DNA of 60,665 nucleotides from Streptomyces sp. 8K308 (GTDB taxonomy: Bacteria > Actinomycetota > Actinomycetes > Streptomycetales > Streptomycetaceae): NCBI RefSeq assembly GCF_004348315.1, contig NZ_SMKC01000008.1, positions 1 through 60,665 of the forward strand, in the 5' to 3' direction. The position numbers and the translations under genes are program-made. Shown piece after piece: positions 1 to 14,100 of the stretch. Numbering within the stretch: the first letter of the stretch is position 1; every line of letters starts with the position of its first letter. The notes under the pieces are model-generated. The model did not search any database, was not told the origin of the DNA, and was given only the letters and a program-made list of their open reading frames with translations.

Positions 1-2
1 GG

Positions 3-1319
3 GTGGCCCCGTTGGACGCGATGCGGGAGGCGGTGGTCGACGACCGACCGATGACGAGGGGTCGCTGGCTGGTGGGGCTCGCCCTCACGGGCGCCGGGCT
101 GGGCTGCGCCGTGGGCACGGCGACGGCCGGCCCCGACACCATGGTCCTGTTGGGGCTCGGCACCGCGCTGGGCGTGACCGCAGGTCTCACCGTCCTCAGC
201 CCCGCGCTGACCCGGCCCGTGGTGACCGCGCTGACCTGGCCGCTCACGCTGCGCCCAGGGGCGACGGCCGTGCTGGTCCGGGAGAACACCCGCACCGCGG
301 TGCGCCGCACGGCGGCGACGGCCGCGCCGGTGCTCGCCACAGTGGCGTTCACCGTGCTGATCAGCTCCACGGTGGAGACCACCGCCAGCGCGGAGACCGC
401 CAGCCAGGCCGCCGCCGTGCGCGCCGAGGCGGCGGTCGTCCCCCGCGGCACCCCGGGGCTCTCGGCCGCCGTGACCGCCGAGGTCGAGGGCACCGCGGTG
501 CTGTCCACGACCGTCTACACCGCGTCGGACGGGGCCGCGCTGCTCGCGGCCGGCGTCTCCCCCGGTTTCGCGGCGGTCCACGCCGAGCCAGCCCCTGCCC
601 AGGGCACCGTCGTGGTGAGCGCGGCGGCGGCCACCGCGTACGGCTGGGCCGAGGGCGCGAGCGTCGACCTGGTCTTCGACGACGGCCGGGTCGAGCATCC
701 CCGCGTGGCGGCGGTGATCGGCGACGAGTTGCCCTACCAGCTGTTGCTGCCGGCCGAGTTGGTGCGCGAGCGCGATCCCTCGGCGCTGGCGGACGTCGTC
801 TACCGCACCGGTGGGTCCCCGGCCCGTCCGGCCGGGGAGCTTGGTGCGGAGGAGGTCTCGATCCTGGAGCAGGCCGGGGCGGACGACGCGGAGGAGGACC
901 GCCTCATACGCCTGTTCACGCTGCTCCTGGTCGCCATGACGGCCGGATACACGGCGATCGCGGTCGGCTCCACCCTGCTGACGGCCACCGCCGACCGGAT
1001 GCGTGACTTCCTGGTGCTGCGGCTGTCCGGCGCCTCCCGCCGCCAGGTCATCCTGGCCGTCGCGGGAGAGACCGTCTGCGTCGTGGCGATCGGCGCCGTG
1101 CTCGGCCTGGCCGCGGCCACCCCGGCGTTGCTGGGCATGAGCCGTGGGCTGCGGGAGAACCTGGGCGTTCCGGTGACGCCGGAGGTGGCCTGGCCCTGGG
1201 TGGCGGGCGCGGTGGGCGGGTGCCTGCTGCTCGGTCTGGCCGCGAGCGTGCTGCCCGCCCGCCGCGTCCTGCGCCGGGTGGCCGCCCCCGGCCGGGGAGG
1301 AGGGCGGATGAGCGCCTGA
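3..1319 (+). CDS. FtsX/MacB-type ABC transporter permease, C-terminal part (cut by window edge)
   Basis: This is the C-terminal half of a large ABC permease of the FtsX type, which in actinomycetes is usually about 800 residues with two FtsX domains. The GTG at position 3 is only the first in-frame start codon in the window; the sequence reads as if it continues upstream. Hydrophobic segments are seen near residues 21-43, 47-75, 105-125, 300-325, 345-375 and 395-418, with an extracytoplasmic stretch of about 170 residues between the third and fourth. The final block (FTLLLVAMTAGYTAIAVG to the PARRVLRRV tail) is a typical FtsX domain end. The matching ATPase must lie outside the window. It converges on the ABC permease at 1369 and is not obviously part of the polyketide operon. 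The substrate is unknown. Confidence 0.82.
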   Translation: MAPLDAMREAVVDDRPMTRGRWLVGLALTGAGLGCAVGTATAGPDTMVLLGLGTALGVTAGLTVLSPALTRPVVTALTWPLTLRPGATAVLVRENTRTAVRRTAATAAPVLATVAFTVLISSTVETTASAETASQAAAVRAEAAVVPRGTPGLSAAVTAEVEGTAVLSTTVYTASDGAALLAAGVSPGFAAVHAEPAPAQGTVVVSAAAATAYGWAEGASVDLVFDDGRVEHPRVAAVIGDELPYQLLLPAELVRERDPSALADVVYRTGGSPARPAGELGAEEVSILEQAGADDAEEDRLIRLFTLLLVAMTAGYTAIAVGSTLLTATADRMRDFLVLRLSGASRRQVILAVAGETVCVVAIGAVLGLAAATPALLGMSRGLRENLGVPVTPEVAWPWVAGAVGGCLLLGLAASVLPARRVLRRVAAPGRGGGRMSA

Positions 1320-1354
1320 CGGAAGCCGGGCGGCCGGTCGGTGGCCGATCGGTC

Positions 1355-1381
1355 TCAGGAGACGATGGTCAGGAGACGATG
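1355..1381. repeat. 13-bp direct repeat spanning a stop codon
   Basis: The 13-mer TCAGGAGACGATG occurs at 1355-1367 and again at 1369-1381, with one base between. The second copy holds the stop codon and last codons of the minus-strand ABC permease, so the first copy looks like a short tandem duplication of that gene's 3' end in the 49-bp gap between two converging genes. Confidence 0.7.
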
Positions 1382-2264
1382 TCCTTGGTGCGGAAGCCGC
1401 GGAAGGCGAGGGCGAACAGCACCAGGGCGTAGGCGATGGAGACGGCCACGCCACGGATCATGCCGCCCCACTCCGGCTGCGACTGGAAGACGTCGGCCCA
1501 GGCGAACTGCCAGTGGGCGGGCAGGAACTCGCGCCAGTCGCCGAGCGCGGTGATGGCGTCGAGGATGTTGCCGACGATGGTCAGCCCGAGGGCGCCGCCC
1601 ACCGCGCCGAGCGGCGCGTCGGTGGCGGTGGACAGCCAGAACGCCAGGCCGGCGGTGACGAGTTGGGCAACCAGCACGTAGCCGACCGCGATGGCGAGCC
1701 GGCGCACCGACTCGCCGGCCGGCAGGGTGCCCCCGGTGGGCAGTTCGAGCGGGCCCCAGCCGTAGGCGGCGGTGCCGACGCCGAGCGCCACCAGCGGCAG
1801 CAGGGCCATGGCCGCCGCGCTGAACAGCAGCGCCACGCCCAGCTTGCTGAGCAGCAGCCGGGTGCGCGGCACGGGGGCGGCCAGCAGGTAGCGCAGCGAG
1901 GACCAGCCGGCCTCGGCGGCCACGGTGTCGCCGAAGAACAGGGCCACGGGCACGACGAGGAGGAAGCCGGCGGAGAGGAAGAGGCAGGTGGCGGCGAAGT
2001 TGACGCCGGAGACGGTAGCGGTGTCGAGCAGGGTGAGCTCGCCTCCGCCGCCGCCCGGCTGGCCGCCGATCTCGAAGGCCACGGCCACCACGGCCGGCAG
2101 CAGGGCGAGCAGCGCGCCAAGCACCAGGGTGCGGCGGCGGCGCAGTTGGCGGACGGCCTCGACGCGCAGCGGCAGGGTGCGGCGCGCGGTGTAGCCGGGT
2201 GCCGCGTCGAGTGCCGTGGTGCCGGCCGCGGTGGTGCTGCTCGCGGTGGTGTCGGGCGCGGCCA

Positions 2265-2265
<1 letters not shown>
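1369..2265 (-). CDS. ABC-2 type transporter permease
   Basis: A 298-residue membrane protein with about six hydrophobic segments: one near residue 43 after an Arg-rich cytoplasmic start, a central block of paired segments, and a last one just before the KDIVS end. This is the usual layout of an ABC-2 permease. The start is the ATG at 2265, which shares bases with the TGA of the upstream hydrolase-ATPase gene (ATGA overlap). The two are therefore almost certainly translationally coupled and form one exporter, the ATPase domain being fused to the upstream protein. The reading frame stays open far upstream of this start, but that extension is Arg/Pro-rich antisense-like sequence inside the upstream gene and was discarded. 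Its position at the end of the polyketide operon suggests export or self-protection. The substrate is unknown. Confidence 0.85.
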
Positions 2266-4940
<2,675 letters not shown>

Positions 4941-5029
4941 GTGCCGGGGTTCCCCCTTCGAGGCGACAGACGTTCCTCAACGCTACTTCGTCGCGACGGC
5001 GACGTGGCGGTCGGGTGATCCGGCCCGGT

Positions 5030-5536
5030 TTACTCCAGGGTCAGGGGCACCCCGGGGGTGAGCAGCCCGGCGAACCGCAGCTGCCGGCGGGCGAAGCGCC
5101 AACACCCGTCCTCCTTCCGCAGGATGTCGGCGTAGCCACCGGTCCTGCGCACCTCGTGACGACCGTCCTCGTAGGCGAGGGTGGCCGTGAGGAGGGAGCG
5201 GGTCTCGGCCGTCGAGTCCCGCTGGCGGAGCACGACGATGTTGGTGGTGACGTGTCGCTGGTGTGCGCCGAGGGTGTGCCTGTTGTGGCGCCACTGCTCG
5301 ACGAGGGCTCGCATGACGTTCTCGCGCCCCTCGACCCGGCCGGGGAACGGTGGCGTCTCGGGCACGAACTCATAGCGCACGTCCTCGGTGAACAGCTCCC
5401 GCAGCCCGTCGAAGTCGCCGGAGTCGTAGTAGTGGCCGTAGGCGGCGGTCACGTCCTTGATCGCCGCGTGGTCGGCGAGTGTCTCCGGGTTGAGGTGGGC
5501 GGTCGCTCCCGGCCTCAGCAGCGGACCCACCGTCAC
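5030..5536 (-). CDS. SnoaL-like / NTF2-fold protein, coupled to the terminal PKS
   Basis: A 168-residue protein of the SnoaL-like (NTF2 fold, SnoaL_4 type) family. Diagnostic features are the helix [29 protein letters not shown], a GRENVM helix and the long sheet ending in [12 protein letters not shown]. Family members include polyketide cyclases, dehydratases, pyran synthases and ester-forming enzymes; the fold does not fix the reaction. The frame is open further upstream inside the PKS gene. The GTG at 5536 was chosen because it overlaps the PKS stop codon (GTGA), giving translational coupling; a second GTG lies two codons later. Coupling to the thioesterase-bearing PKS suggests that it acts on the released or nearly finished chain (inference). 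Confidence 0.82.
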   Translation of the reverse strand: MTVGPLLRPGATAHLNPETLADHAAIKDVTAAYGHYYDSGDFDGLRELFTEDVRYEFVPETPPFPGRVEGRENVMRALVEQWRHNRHTLGAHQRHVTTNIVVLRQRDSTAETRSLLTATLAYEDGRHEVRRTGGYADILRKEDGCWRFARRQLRFAGLLTPGVPLTLE

Positions 5537-8500
5537 CGGTGAGTCGCAAGGCGACCGGCCTCGGCCGTGGGATCGGAACGGAGGTATCGGGATTCGAGCC
5601 ATCGGTGTACCACCTCAGCGGTCTTGTCGGCGTGGTCGGCGACCATGGTGCAGTGATCCCCCGGCACTTCGGCGAGGTCGTGGTCCAGCGGCCAGGTGGC
5701 GCGCCACTCGTCATAGCCGGTGGTGGGTTCCTCCGGGGATCCGGGGACGCAGTCCGTCGGCCGCACGAGCAGGGTGGGTGCCTCCAGCGGCACGGGCCGC
5801 CAGCCGCGGTGGAGCGAGCGGTAGGTGCCGATGGCCGTCAGCGCGGTGTAGTCGAGGGTGGAGAACTCTCTTCTGCGTTCGATCAGTTCGTAGTTCATGG
5901 CCTTTCGCAGCCGTGGCGTCATGCCGTCCGGCGGATAGGTGTCGAGCAGGATGACACCAGTCGGACGGGTGCCCGCGGATTCGAGCTCAGCGGCGACCTG
6001 GTGGGCGAACCAACCGCCCGAGGAGTAGCCGAGCAGCGCGAAGCGCCGGCCGTCCGCGTGGCTGAGCGCCGCCTCGGCGAGGACGCGGGCCAGGACGTCC
6101 GTGGACGCCGGGAGCGGCTCGCTGTCCCGGAAGCCGGGAAGCGGGATGACGGACAGCCCGGCCAGCCCGTGCAGCTGGGACGACAGCCGGGCGTACTGGA
6201 CGGCGGGCTCCACCGGCGCGACCGGCGGGAAGGCGATCACCAGGGGGGCCTCCTCGCCCCCGGCGGACAGTCGGGTCGCGCCCCCATGGTGCCAGTCGGA
6301 CTGGGCGAGCTCCTCGGGGCTCCCGAAGGTGGTCCGCAGCTCGGCCGCCGCGGCGAGCATGCTCTCCGCCTGGTACGACCGCCCCAGTAGGGCGATCCTC
6401 CGGTACAGCGATGCCAGGGACTCGTCCCCGGACGGCGCCGCCGTCTCACGGCTGGTGTCCAGTCTGGCGGCCAGGAACGTGGCGAGCGCGCTCGGTGTCT
6501 CGTTCTCGTAGACCAGGCCGGCCGTGAGCGGTAGGCCCGTGCTACGGCTCAGCCGGTCGCGGAGGCCGATGGCGGCCATCGAGTCGGTCCCGAGGTCCCG
6601 GAAGGGTTGGTCGGCGCCGATCGCCTCGGGGGTGAGGTGGCCGAGTTCTGCGGCGACCTCCTCGCGTACCAAATCGAGCAGTAGCGCGTGGCGTTCGGTC
6701 GCGGAGCGGCCGGTGAGACGCTCGCGCAGCGTTTCGGCCGTGTCGGTGCCGCTGGTCCGGGCCTCGCCGGCGGTGGGTTGGACCATCAGTGCGGTGATGA
6801 GTCGCCTTGGCCTGGCCATCCGGTAGTTGTCCGCGAACCGCGTCCAGTCGACGTCCGCGACCGTGACCTGCGTGTCGTCCGCCTCCAGCGCCTGGCGCAG
6901 CGCCACCACGCCCTTCTCCGGGGGCATCGCCCGCATGCCGAGGCGGTTGATGGTGCGCCCGTCGATGTCCCGGGCCATACCGTCGCCGGCCCAGACGCCC
7001 CAGGCGATCGACGTGGCGGGCCGGCCGGCGGCTCGCCTGCGCTGTGCCAGGGCGTCGAGCAGGGCGTTGGCCGCGGCGTAGGGGCCCTGGCCTGCGCCGC
7101 CCCAGACGCCGGCCGCCGAGGAGAAGAGCACGAAGGCGTTGAGCGGTTCCCCGGCGAGTAGTTCGTCCAGGTGCAGGGCCCCGCCGACCTTGGCGTGGAC
7201 GGCCGCGACAAGCGTGGCGTGGTCGGTCTCGATGACAGGGTGGACGGCGTTGTGCAACCCGGCGGCGTGGACCACGATCCTGGGCCGGTGGCCGGCGGCC
7301 CGTAGGTGGTCGAGGGTCGCGGCCAGGGCGGCGCGGTCCGCGATGTCGCAGGCCAGCATCGTCACGGCCGCGCCGGCTTCCTCGAGTTCGGCCCGCAGCC
7401 GGTCGGCCTCGGGTGCCCGCGGCCCGCGACGGCTCAGCAGCACCAGGTGTTCGACGCCTCCGCGGGCGAGCCAGCGAGCGACATGGCCGCCGAGGCCGCC
7501 CGTGCCGCCGGTGATCAGCGCGGTGCCCCCGGTCCTTCGAGGCGCCGCCGCCGGGACGGGACGCGGGGCCCGGGTGAGCCGGCGGGCGTGGGGGCCGTCG
7601 TCCCTGATGGCGACCAGGTCCTCGTCGCCGCCCGTGGTGAGGAGATCGACCAGGGTGTCGAGAGTGCGCTCGTCCACGGCGGCGGGCAGATCGGCGAGGC
7701 CGCCCCACTCCTCGGGACGTTCGAGGCCGACGACCCGGCCGAGGCCGGCGGAGGCCGCGCCCGTCAGGCTGGTGACGACCTCGCCGGAAACCGAGACGGC
7801 TCCCCGCGTCACCCACCACAGCGGGGCCCCGATCTCGGCGTCCGCCAGGGCCTGTCCGAGGACGAGGTCGCGGCCGAGGGCGCCGACCACGCGGGCCGGG
7901 CTCGGGCCCGGATCGTCGGGCGCGCCGTCCTGGGCCCGGTCCTGGGCGGCGAGCAGGGACACCACGCCGGACAGTCCGGTCCGCCGGTCCGTGAGTCGTG
8001 CCGCGGTCGCCGCGAGCCGGGAGGCCAGTTCGTCCCTGCCCACCTCGGGGATGTCAGCCATACCGCCCGCGCCGGTCGGATCGGCGGTGTCGAGGAGGGC
8101 GACCCGGGCGCCGCGCCGCCGCATCACCTCCGCGACGCGTGCCGACAGCGGGTCGTCCTCGGCGGCCACCAGCAGCCAGTCCCCCGACAGCGGCTTGCCG
8201 GGCGCGATCCGCAGTGGCTCCCAGCTCACGCGGTAGCGCCAACTCGCCACCTCGGCGCTCGGGTCCGCCGGCCGGACCCGGGAGGCCGGAGTGGGCCAGT
8301 AGTTGTCGCGCTGGAACGGGTAGGTGGGCAACTCGGGGAGCGCGTCCGGCGTGCGGTCGTCGGCGACGAAGGCGGTGCCCCAGTCGACCGGCTGGCCGTG
8401 CAGGAAGGCGGTGGCGAGGGCGCCGGTGAACGTCTCGGCCTCCGGGCCGCGGCGGCGCTGGGTCGCGACGGCCACCGTCCCCGCTTCGCCCGACAGGCTC

Positions 8501-11079
8501 TCTCGGACGGCCGCGGTCAGCACGGCGTCGGGGCCGATCTCGACGAAGTGGGCGACGCCCTCGGCCCGCAGCGTTCGGACCCCGTCGTGGAACCGGACGG
8601 CGCGCCTGACCTGGTCGAGCCAGTAGTCGAACGCGGTGAGTTGGCCGGTCCTGGCGAGGTGCCCGGTGATGTTGGTGACGATGGGGATCTCGGGCTCGCG
8701 GAAGGTCAGGCCCCTCAGGACCTCGGCGAACCGGTCGAGCATCGGTTCCATCAGCGGGGAGTGGAAGGCGTGCGAGACGCGCAGCCGGTTGGTTCGGCGC
8801 CCCCGGTCGTCGAACGCCCGGGCGACGCGGGCCACGGCTCCCTCCTCGCCCGAGACGACGACGGACGACGGGCCGTTGACGGCGGCGATCGCCACCGGTC
8901 CGCCGGTGCCCCGCTCCTGACCGAGTTCCTTGACCACCTCCTCCTCGGTCGCCCCGATGGCCACCATCGCGCCACCGGCCGGCAGGGCACGCATCAACGC
9001 GGCGCGGGCCGCCACGAGCGTGGCGGCGTCGGGGAGCGACAGGACGCCCGAGACGTGGGCGGCGGTGATCTCGCCGAGCGAGTGGCCCATCAGGAAGTCC
9101 GGGGCGGCGGGGACCCAGGACCGCCACAGCCGGTACAGCGCGGTCTCGTAGGCGAAGAGCGCCGGCTGGGCGAGACCGGTGTCGTGCAGCGCCTCGGCCG
9201 TGGACGTGCCGTCGGGTGCGAGGACGGCCTCGCGCAGTGGCACCGGCAGCAGCGCGTCGAACGCGGCACACGTCTCGTCGAACGCCTCGGCGAACACGGG
9301 GAAGGCGTCGTGGAGTTCGCGCCCCATGCCGGGCCGCTGGGCGCCCTGGCCGGTGAAGAGCAGCGCGGTTCTGCCGGCCGCGGGCAGGACGCTGCCCTGG
9401 GCGAGGACGGGTGAGGGCTGTCCCGCCGCCAGCGCGGCCAGACCGGCGAGCAGTTCCGAACGGTCACGGCCGCGGAGCACGGCCCGGTGCTCGAACACGT
9501 TCCGGGTCATGGCGAGCGCGAGACCGATCTCCGCGGCGCTTCGCGCCGGGTCGCGCGCCGGGCCGTCGAGCAGCCGGCGGGCCTGCTGCCCGAGCGCCCG
9601 CGCGTCGCGGGCGCTCAGCACCCAGGGGACGGGCGCGCCCGGGTTGGCCGGCGCCGCCGGAGTCCTGGGCTCCCGCGGTTCCTCCTCCGGTGCCTGTTCG
9701 AGGATCAGGTGGGCGTTGGTGCCGCTGATACCGAAGGCGGAGACGGCCACCCGGCGTGGGCGGTCCGTCGCCGGCCACGGCCGGGGCTCGCTCACGAGGG
9801 CCACGGCGCCCGAGTCCCACTCCACGAGCGGCGTGGGCCGGCTCGCGTGCAGCGTGGCGGGCACGGTGCCGTGCCGCATGGCCAACACCGACTTGATCAC
9901 TCCCGCCACCCCGGCCGCCGCCTGGGTGTGTCCGATGTTGGACTTCAACGAGCCGAGCAGAAGCGGTCGTTCGGCGGGGCGTTCCGCGCCGTAGGTGGCC
10001 AGGAGCGCCTGTGCCTCGATCGGGTCGCCGAGCCTCGTGCCCGTGCCGTGTGCCTCGACCACGTCCACGTCGGCCGCCGTCAGCCCGGCGGTGTCCAGCG
10101 CCTGCCTGATCACCCGCTGCTGGGACGGTCCGTTGGGGGCGGTCAGACCGTTGGAGGCACCGTCCTGGTTGACCGCGCTGCCGCGCACCAGGGCGAGGAT
10201 CCGGTGACCGTTGCGCCGGGCGTCGGAGAGCCGCTCGAGCAGGACGAGCCCGGCGCCCTCGGCCCACCCGGTGCCGTCGGCGTCGGCGGAGAACGACTTG
10301 CACCTGCCGTCGCGTGCCAGCCCGCCCTGGCGGGAGAACTCGGCGAACCCGTTGGGGCGGCTCATCACGGCGACCCCGCCGGCCAGCGCCAGGTCGCATT
10401 CGCCGGCGCGCAGGGCCTGGGCGGCGAGGTGCATGGCCACGAGCGACGAGGAGCAGGCCGTGTCGACCGTCACGGCGGGCCCCTCAAGGCCGAGGGTGTA
10501 GGCGACGCGCCCGGACAGCACCGCCATCGACGCGCCGGTCAGGCCGTAGTCGGTGCCCCCGGGAGCGTCGGAGACGTCGGATCCCGGGGCAGCGTCCGCG
10601 CTGGCCCCGGCGTACACCCCGGTGCGGGTGGCCCGCAGCGCCTCGGGCCTGATGCCCGCTCGTTCCAGGGTCTCCCAGGCGGTCTCGAGCAGCAGCCGTT
10701 GCTGCGGGTCCATGGCCCGTGCCTCGCGCGGCGAGATCCCGAAGAAGGCGGCGTCGAACCCTCCGGCGTCGGCCACGAATCCGCCCTCCCGAGGGGTGGC
10801 CCGTCCCTCGCGCTCGGCGTCGGGTCCGTAGATCGCGGCCAGGTCCCAGCCTCGATCCTCGGGGAAGGGCCCGACCGCGTCGGTTCCGCGGGCGACCAGT
10901 TCCCACAGTTCCTCGGGGCTCGTGACGCCTCCGGGGAGACGGCACGCCATGCCGACGACGGCGATGGGCTCCGCCTGTCCCGCCTCGACGGCCGCCAGCC
11001 GTTCTCTGGCCGTCCGGAGGTCGGCCATCGTCTTCTTGAGGAAGCGACGCAGCTTTTCCTCGTTCTCGGCACTCGGCAT
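5533..11079 (-). CDS. Modular type I PKS, module 4 with thioesterase (KS-AT-KR-ACP-TE)
   Basis: 1,848 residues. The N-terminal coiled coil ([17 protein letters not shown], residues 5-30) is a docking domain that should pair with the acidic tail of the upstream PKS. KS is at about 35-460 with active Cys209 in TACSSS and HGTGT/NIGHTQ downstream. AT is at about 570-870 with GHSLGE (Ser667) and HAFH at 770-773, predicting malonyl-CoA. KR has GGTGGLGG near 1190 and Tyr1334; it lacks the LDD motif and has Trp in AAGVWG, so an A-type (L-hydroxyl) ketoreductase is expected. ACP carries Ser1500 in GTDSMAA. The type I thioesterase is at about 1585-1840 with nucleophile Ser1686 in GYSSG and His1809 in GDHCTM. 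The ATG at 11079 gives the standard docking-domain start; a TTG three codons upstream is the alternative. It lies 36 bp downstream of the large PKS and overlaps the SnoaL-like gene. Confidence 0.95.
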   Translation of the reverse strand: MPSAENEEKLRRFLKKTMADLRTARERLAAVEAGQAEPIAVVGMACRLPGGVTSPEELWELVARGTDAVGPFPEDRGWDLAAIYGPDAEREGRATPREGGFVADAGGFDAAFFGISPREARAMDPQQRLLLETAWETLERAGIRPEALRATRTGVYAGASADAAPGSDVSDAPGGTDYGLTGASMAVLSGRVAYTLGLEGPAVTVDTACSSSLVAMHLAAQALRAGECDLALAGGVAVMSRPNGFAEFSRQGGLARDGRCKSFSADADGTGWAEGAGLVLLERLSDARRNGHRILALVRGSAVNQDGASNGLTAPNGPSQQRVIRQALDTAGLTAADVDVVEAHGTGTRLGDPIEAQALLATYGAERPAERPLLLGSLKSNIGHTQAAAGVAGVIKSVLAMRHGTVPATLHASRPTPLVEWDSGAVALVSEPRPWPATDRPRRVAVSAFGISGTNAHLILEQAPEEEPREPRTPAAPANPGAPVPWVLSARDARALGQQARRLLDGPARDPARSAAEIGLALAMTRNVFEHRAVLRGRDRSELLAGLAALAAGQPSPVLAQGSVLPAAGRTALLFTGQGAQRPGMGRELHDAFPVFAEAFDETCAAFDALLPVPLREAVLAPDGTSTAEALHDTGLAQPALFAYETALYRLWRSWVPAAPDFLMGHSLGEITAAHVSGVLSLPDAATLVAARAALMRALPAGGAMVAIGATEEEVVKELGQERGTGGPVAIAAVNGPSSVVVSGEEGAVARVARAFDDRGRRTNRLRVSHAFHSPLMEPMLDRFAEVLRGLTFREPEIPIVTNITGHLARTGQLTAFDYWLDQVRRAVRFHDGVRTLRAEGVAHFVEIGPDAVLTAAVRESLSGEAGTVAVATQRRRGPEAETFTGALATAFLHGQPVDWGTAFVADDRTPDALPELPTYPFQRDNYWPTPASRVRPADPSAEVASWRYRVSWEPLRIAPGKPLSGDWLLVAAEDDPLSARVAEVMRRRGARVALLDTADPTGAGGMADIPEVGRDELASRLAATAARLTDRRTGLSGVVSLLAAQDRAQDGAPDDPGPSPARVVGALGRDLVLGQALADAEIGAPLWWVTRGAVSVSGEVVTSLTGAASAGLGRVVGLERPEEWGGLADLPAAVDERTLDTLVDLLTTGGDEDLVAIRDDGPHARRLTRAPRPVPAAAPRRTGGTALITGGTGGLGGHVARWLARGGVEHLVLLSRRGPRAPEADRLRAELEEAGAAVTMLACDIADRAALAATLDHLRAAGHRPRIVVHAAGLHNAVHPVIETDHATLVAAVHAKVGGALHLDELLAGEPLNAFVLFSSAAGVWGGAGQGPYAAANALLDALAQRRRAAGRPATSIAWGVWAGDGMARDIDGRTINRLGMRAMPPEKGVVALRQALEADDTQVTVADVDWTRFADNYRMARPRRLITALMVQPTAGEARTSGTDTAETLRERLTGRSATERHALLLDLVREEVAAELGHLTPEAIGADQPFRDLGTDSMAAIGLRDRLSRSTGLPLTAGLVYENETPSALATFLAARLDTSRETAAPSGDESLASLYRRIALLGRSYQAESMLAAAAELRTTFGSPEELAQSDWHHGGATRLSAGGEEAPLVIAFPPVAPVEPAVQYARLSSQLHGLAGLSVIPLPGFRDSEPLPASTDVLARVLAEAALSHADGRRFALLGYSSGGWFAHQVAAELESAGTRPTGVILLDTYPPDGMTPRLRKAMNYELIERRREFSTLDYTALTAIGTYRSLHRGWRPVPLEAPTLLVRPTDCVPGSPEEPTTGYDEWRATWPLDHDLAEVPGDHCTMVADHADKTAEVVHRWLESRYLRSDPTAEAGRLATHR

Positions 11080-11115
11080 GCCAATCAACCCCTATCCCCC
11101 TGCGGAACGCGTCCG

Positions 11116-14100
11116 TCAGGAAATCCCGAACTCGTCGCCGAGCATGTGGAAGAGCTCGTCATCAGACGCCTCGTCGAGGTCGGCCGCGACATGGCCGTCG
11201 CCGGCCGGGCCCGGATCGGTCGTCGTGGACTGTGCCTGCCAGCCCGCCAGCAGCCTCGTCAGCCGGGAGGCCACCTGGGCCCGGACGACGGGTGTGTCGT
11301 CGACCGCGGCCAGCGTCTTCTCCAACTGGTCGAGCTCACGGAAGACCGAGGGCTCCGCCGGTTCCTCGCCGCCCGTGATCTCCTCGTGGAGCCGGCCGGC
11401 GAGGGCCCCGGCGCTCGGGTGATCGTAGGCGAGGGTGGCTGGCAGCCGAAGCCCGGTGGCCCGTTGCAGCCGGTCGCGCAGCGTCAGCGCGGTCAACGAG
11501 TCGAAGCCCAGGTCCTTGAACGACCGTGCCGAGCCGACCTCCTGGGCCGAATCGTGGCCGAGCACGGCCGCCACCTGCTCGCGCACCAGGTCGAGCAGCG
11601 CGGCACGCCGTTCCGGTTCGCCGAGCCCGGCGAGCCGGTCGGCCAGCGGGGTGCCGGTCGCCGCCTCGGGCTCCGCGTCGGCGTCCCGCCCTCCGATGTC
11701 CGTGGCCGGCCGGCGTGCCTCGGGGACGCCGGTAAGCAGCGGACTCGGCCGCAGCGCGGTGAAGGCACGGACGAAGGGCTCCCAGTCGACGTCCGCGACG
11801 GTCAGCGCCGTCTCGTCGCCCGCCACAGCCTCGTCCAGGATCTGGATGGCGCGCTCGGGCGCCATCGGGCGCACCCCGCGCCTGCTGAGGAACGTCCGGG
11901 TGTGCTCTTCCCTGGCGAGGCCCGACTCCGCCCAAGGACCCCAGGCGATCGCGGTCGCTGGCAGTCCCGCGGCGCGCCGCCGCCTGGCCAGCGCGTCCAG
12001 GTAGGCGTTGCCCGCGCCGTAGGCTGCCTGGCCGGCGCTCCCCCAGGTGCCGGAGACGGACGAGAAGAGCACGAAGGCGTCCAGCGGGGTGTCGCCGAGG
12101 AGCGCGTCCAGGTGCGTGGCCCCCATGGCCTTTCCGGACAGCACGGCGGCGAACTCGGCCAGGTCCCCTTCGGCGACGCGCCGGTCGGCGGCCACTCCGG
12201 CGGCGTGCACGACGGAGCGGACCGGATGGGTCGCCGGCACCTCGTCGAGCAGCCGGGCCAGGGCGTCGCGGTCCGCCGTGTCACAGGCCGCCACCGTGAC
12301 GCGGGAGCCGAGCGCCCGCAGTTCGGCGGCGAGGGCCGCGGCGCCTTCGGCCCGGGGCCCGCGGCGGCTCACCAGCAGCAGGTGTTCGGCTCCGCGCCCC
12401 GCGAGCCAGCGGGCCACCCGGCCCCCGAGCGCCCCGGTGCCGCCGGTGATCAGCGTGGTGCCGCGTGGCCGCCAACCGTCGCTGGCCGCGGCACCGTCCG
12501 GGCCGCTCCTGTCCGGGGCGTGGGTGGCACCAGGTGCCGGGGGCTGGGTGCGCGGAGCCCGCACCAGACGGCGGACATGGGTGCCGCTGGCCCGTATCGC
12601 GATCTGGTCCTCGTCGTCCGGTGCCGCGAGCGCCGCGCACAGCAGGGCGACGCTCCGCTCGTCCGGGGCGGCGGGCAGATCGATGAGGCCGCCCCAACGG
12701 TCGGGGTGTTCCAGCGCGATGGCCCGCCCGGCGCCCCAGGTCTGTGCCTGGGCCGGGCTCAGGCCGTCCTGGGTGAGCGCCTCGGGCACGGCGCCGCTGG
12801 TGGCGCACCAGAGGGGTGCGGCGACTCCGAGTTCGCCGAGGGCCCTGACGAGCGCGAGGTTGAGCGCGAGGCCGGCCGGCAGGGCGGACCAGTCGGGGTG
12901 CGGCCGCTCGTCGAGGGCCAGCAGGGACAGCAGCCCCGCGGGCCGGCCGCCGCCGTCCTCGGCGATGGCCGCCCGCAGCGACTCGACGAGTCGCCGGGGG
13001 TCGGCCGCGGCGAGGTCGAGGTGGAGCAGGCGGGGCTTCGCGCCACGGTCGGCGAGGCCGGACGCTACCGCCTCCGCCCAGGGGTGGCCCGCCAGGTGTT
13101 CGGGAACGGCGAGCAGCCAGGTGCCCTCGGGCGGACCGGCCTCCACGCTCCGGTGGGGCAGCCAGGTCTCGCGGTAGCGCCAGGCGTCCGGCTCGGCGCG
13201 GTCGGCGCCGCGCCGGCGGAGACCGGCGAGCGCCGGCAGCAGCGCGGCGGCCTGCTCCCTGTCGTCGAGGCTCAGCGCGTCGGCCAGGGCCCGGGGGTCC
13301 GACCGCTCGACGGACTCCCAGAGCAGTCGCTCGGCACCGCCGGCGGACGCGGGCGCCGCGGTGGCCGGCTCCTCGTACCAGTAACGCCTCCGCTGGAAGG
13401 CGTAGGTGGGCAGCGGGACGGCGGGCTCGGTCGATCGGCCGAGGACCGCGTTCCAATCCGGCTCGACGCCGTGGACGTGCAGTTCCCCGAGCGCCCGCGA
13501 CAGGGCGGCGGGCTCGGCCATGTCCCGCCTGAGGGCCGGGACGACGGCCGGGTCGCGATCGGCGGCGCCCTGGTCCCCCCGCCCGTCGAGGCTCTCCCGC
13601 ACCAGCCCGCTGAGGACGGCCTCGGGGCCGAGTTCGAGGAAGGCGGTGACACCCAGGGCCTCCAGGGTGCGGACACCGTCCAGGAACCGCACCTCGCGGC
13701 GGATATGCTCGGCCCAGTAGTCGGGGCTGGTCAGCCGCGCGGCGTCGGCGAGTTTGCCGGTGACGTTGGAGACGACGGGAACCCGCGGCGGATGGTAGCC
13801 GAGCGTCGCGGCGACGGACCGGAACTCGTCGAGTACTCCGTCCATGTGGGGCGAGTGGAAGGCGTGCGAGACCCTGAGTCTGCGGGGGCGCCCGCCGCGT
13901 GCCGCGAAGTGCGCGGCGACCCGTTCCGCGGCCTCGGCGTCGCCGGAGATCACGGTTCCCCGCGGCGAGTTCACGGCCGCGATGGCGACGCGGTCCGCCA
14001 GACCCGTCAGGGCGGCGGCGACCTCGTCCTCCGGCGCCTGGAGCGCGATCATCAGCCCGCCAGGGGTGGCGCGCTGCATCAGCCGGCCCCGGGCGGCCAC

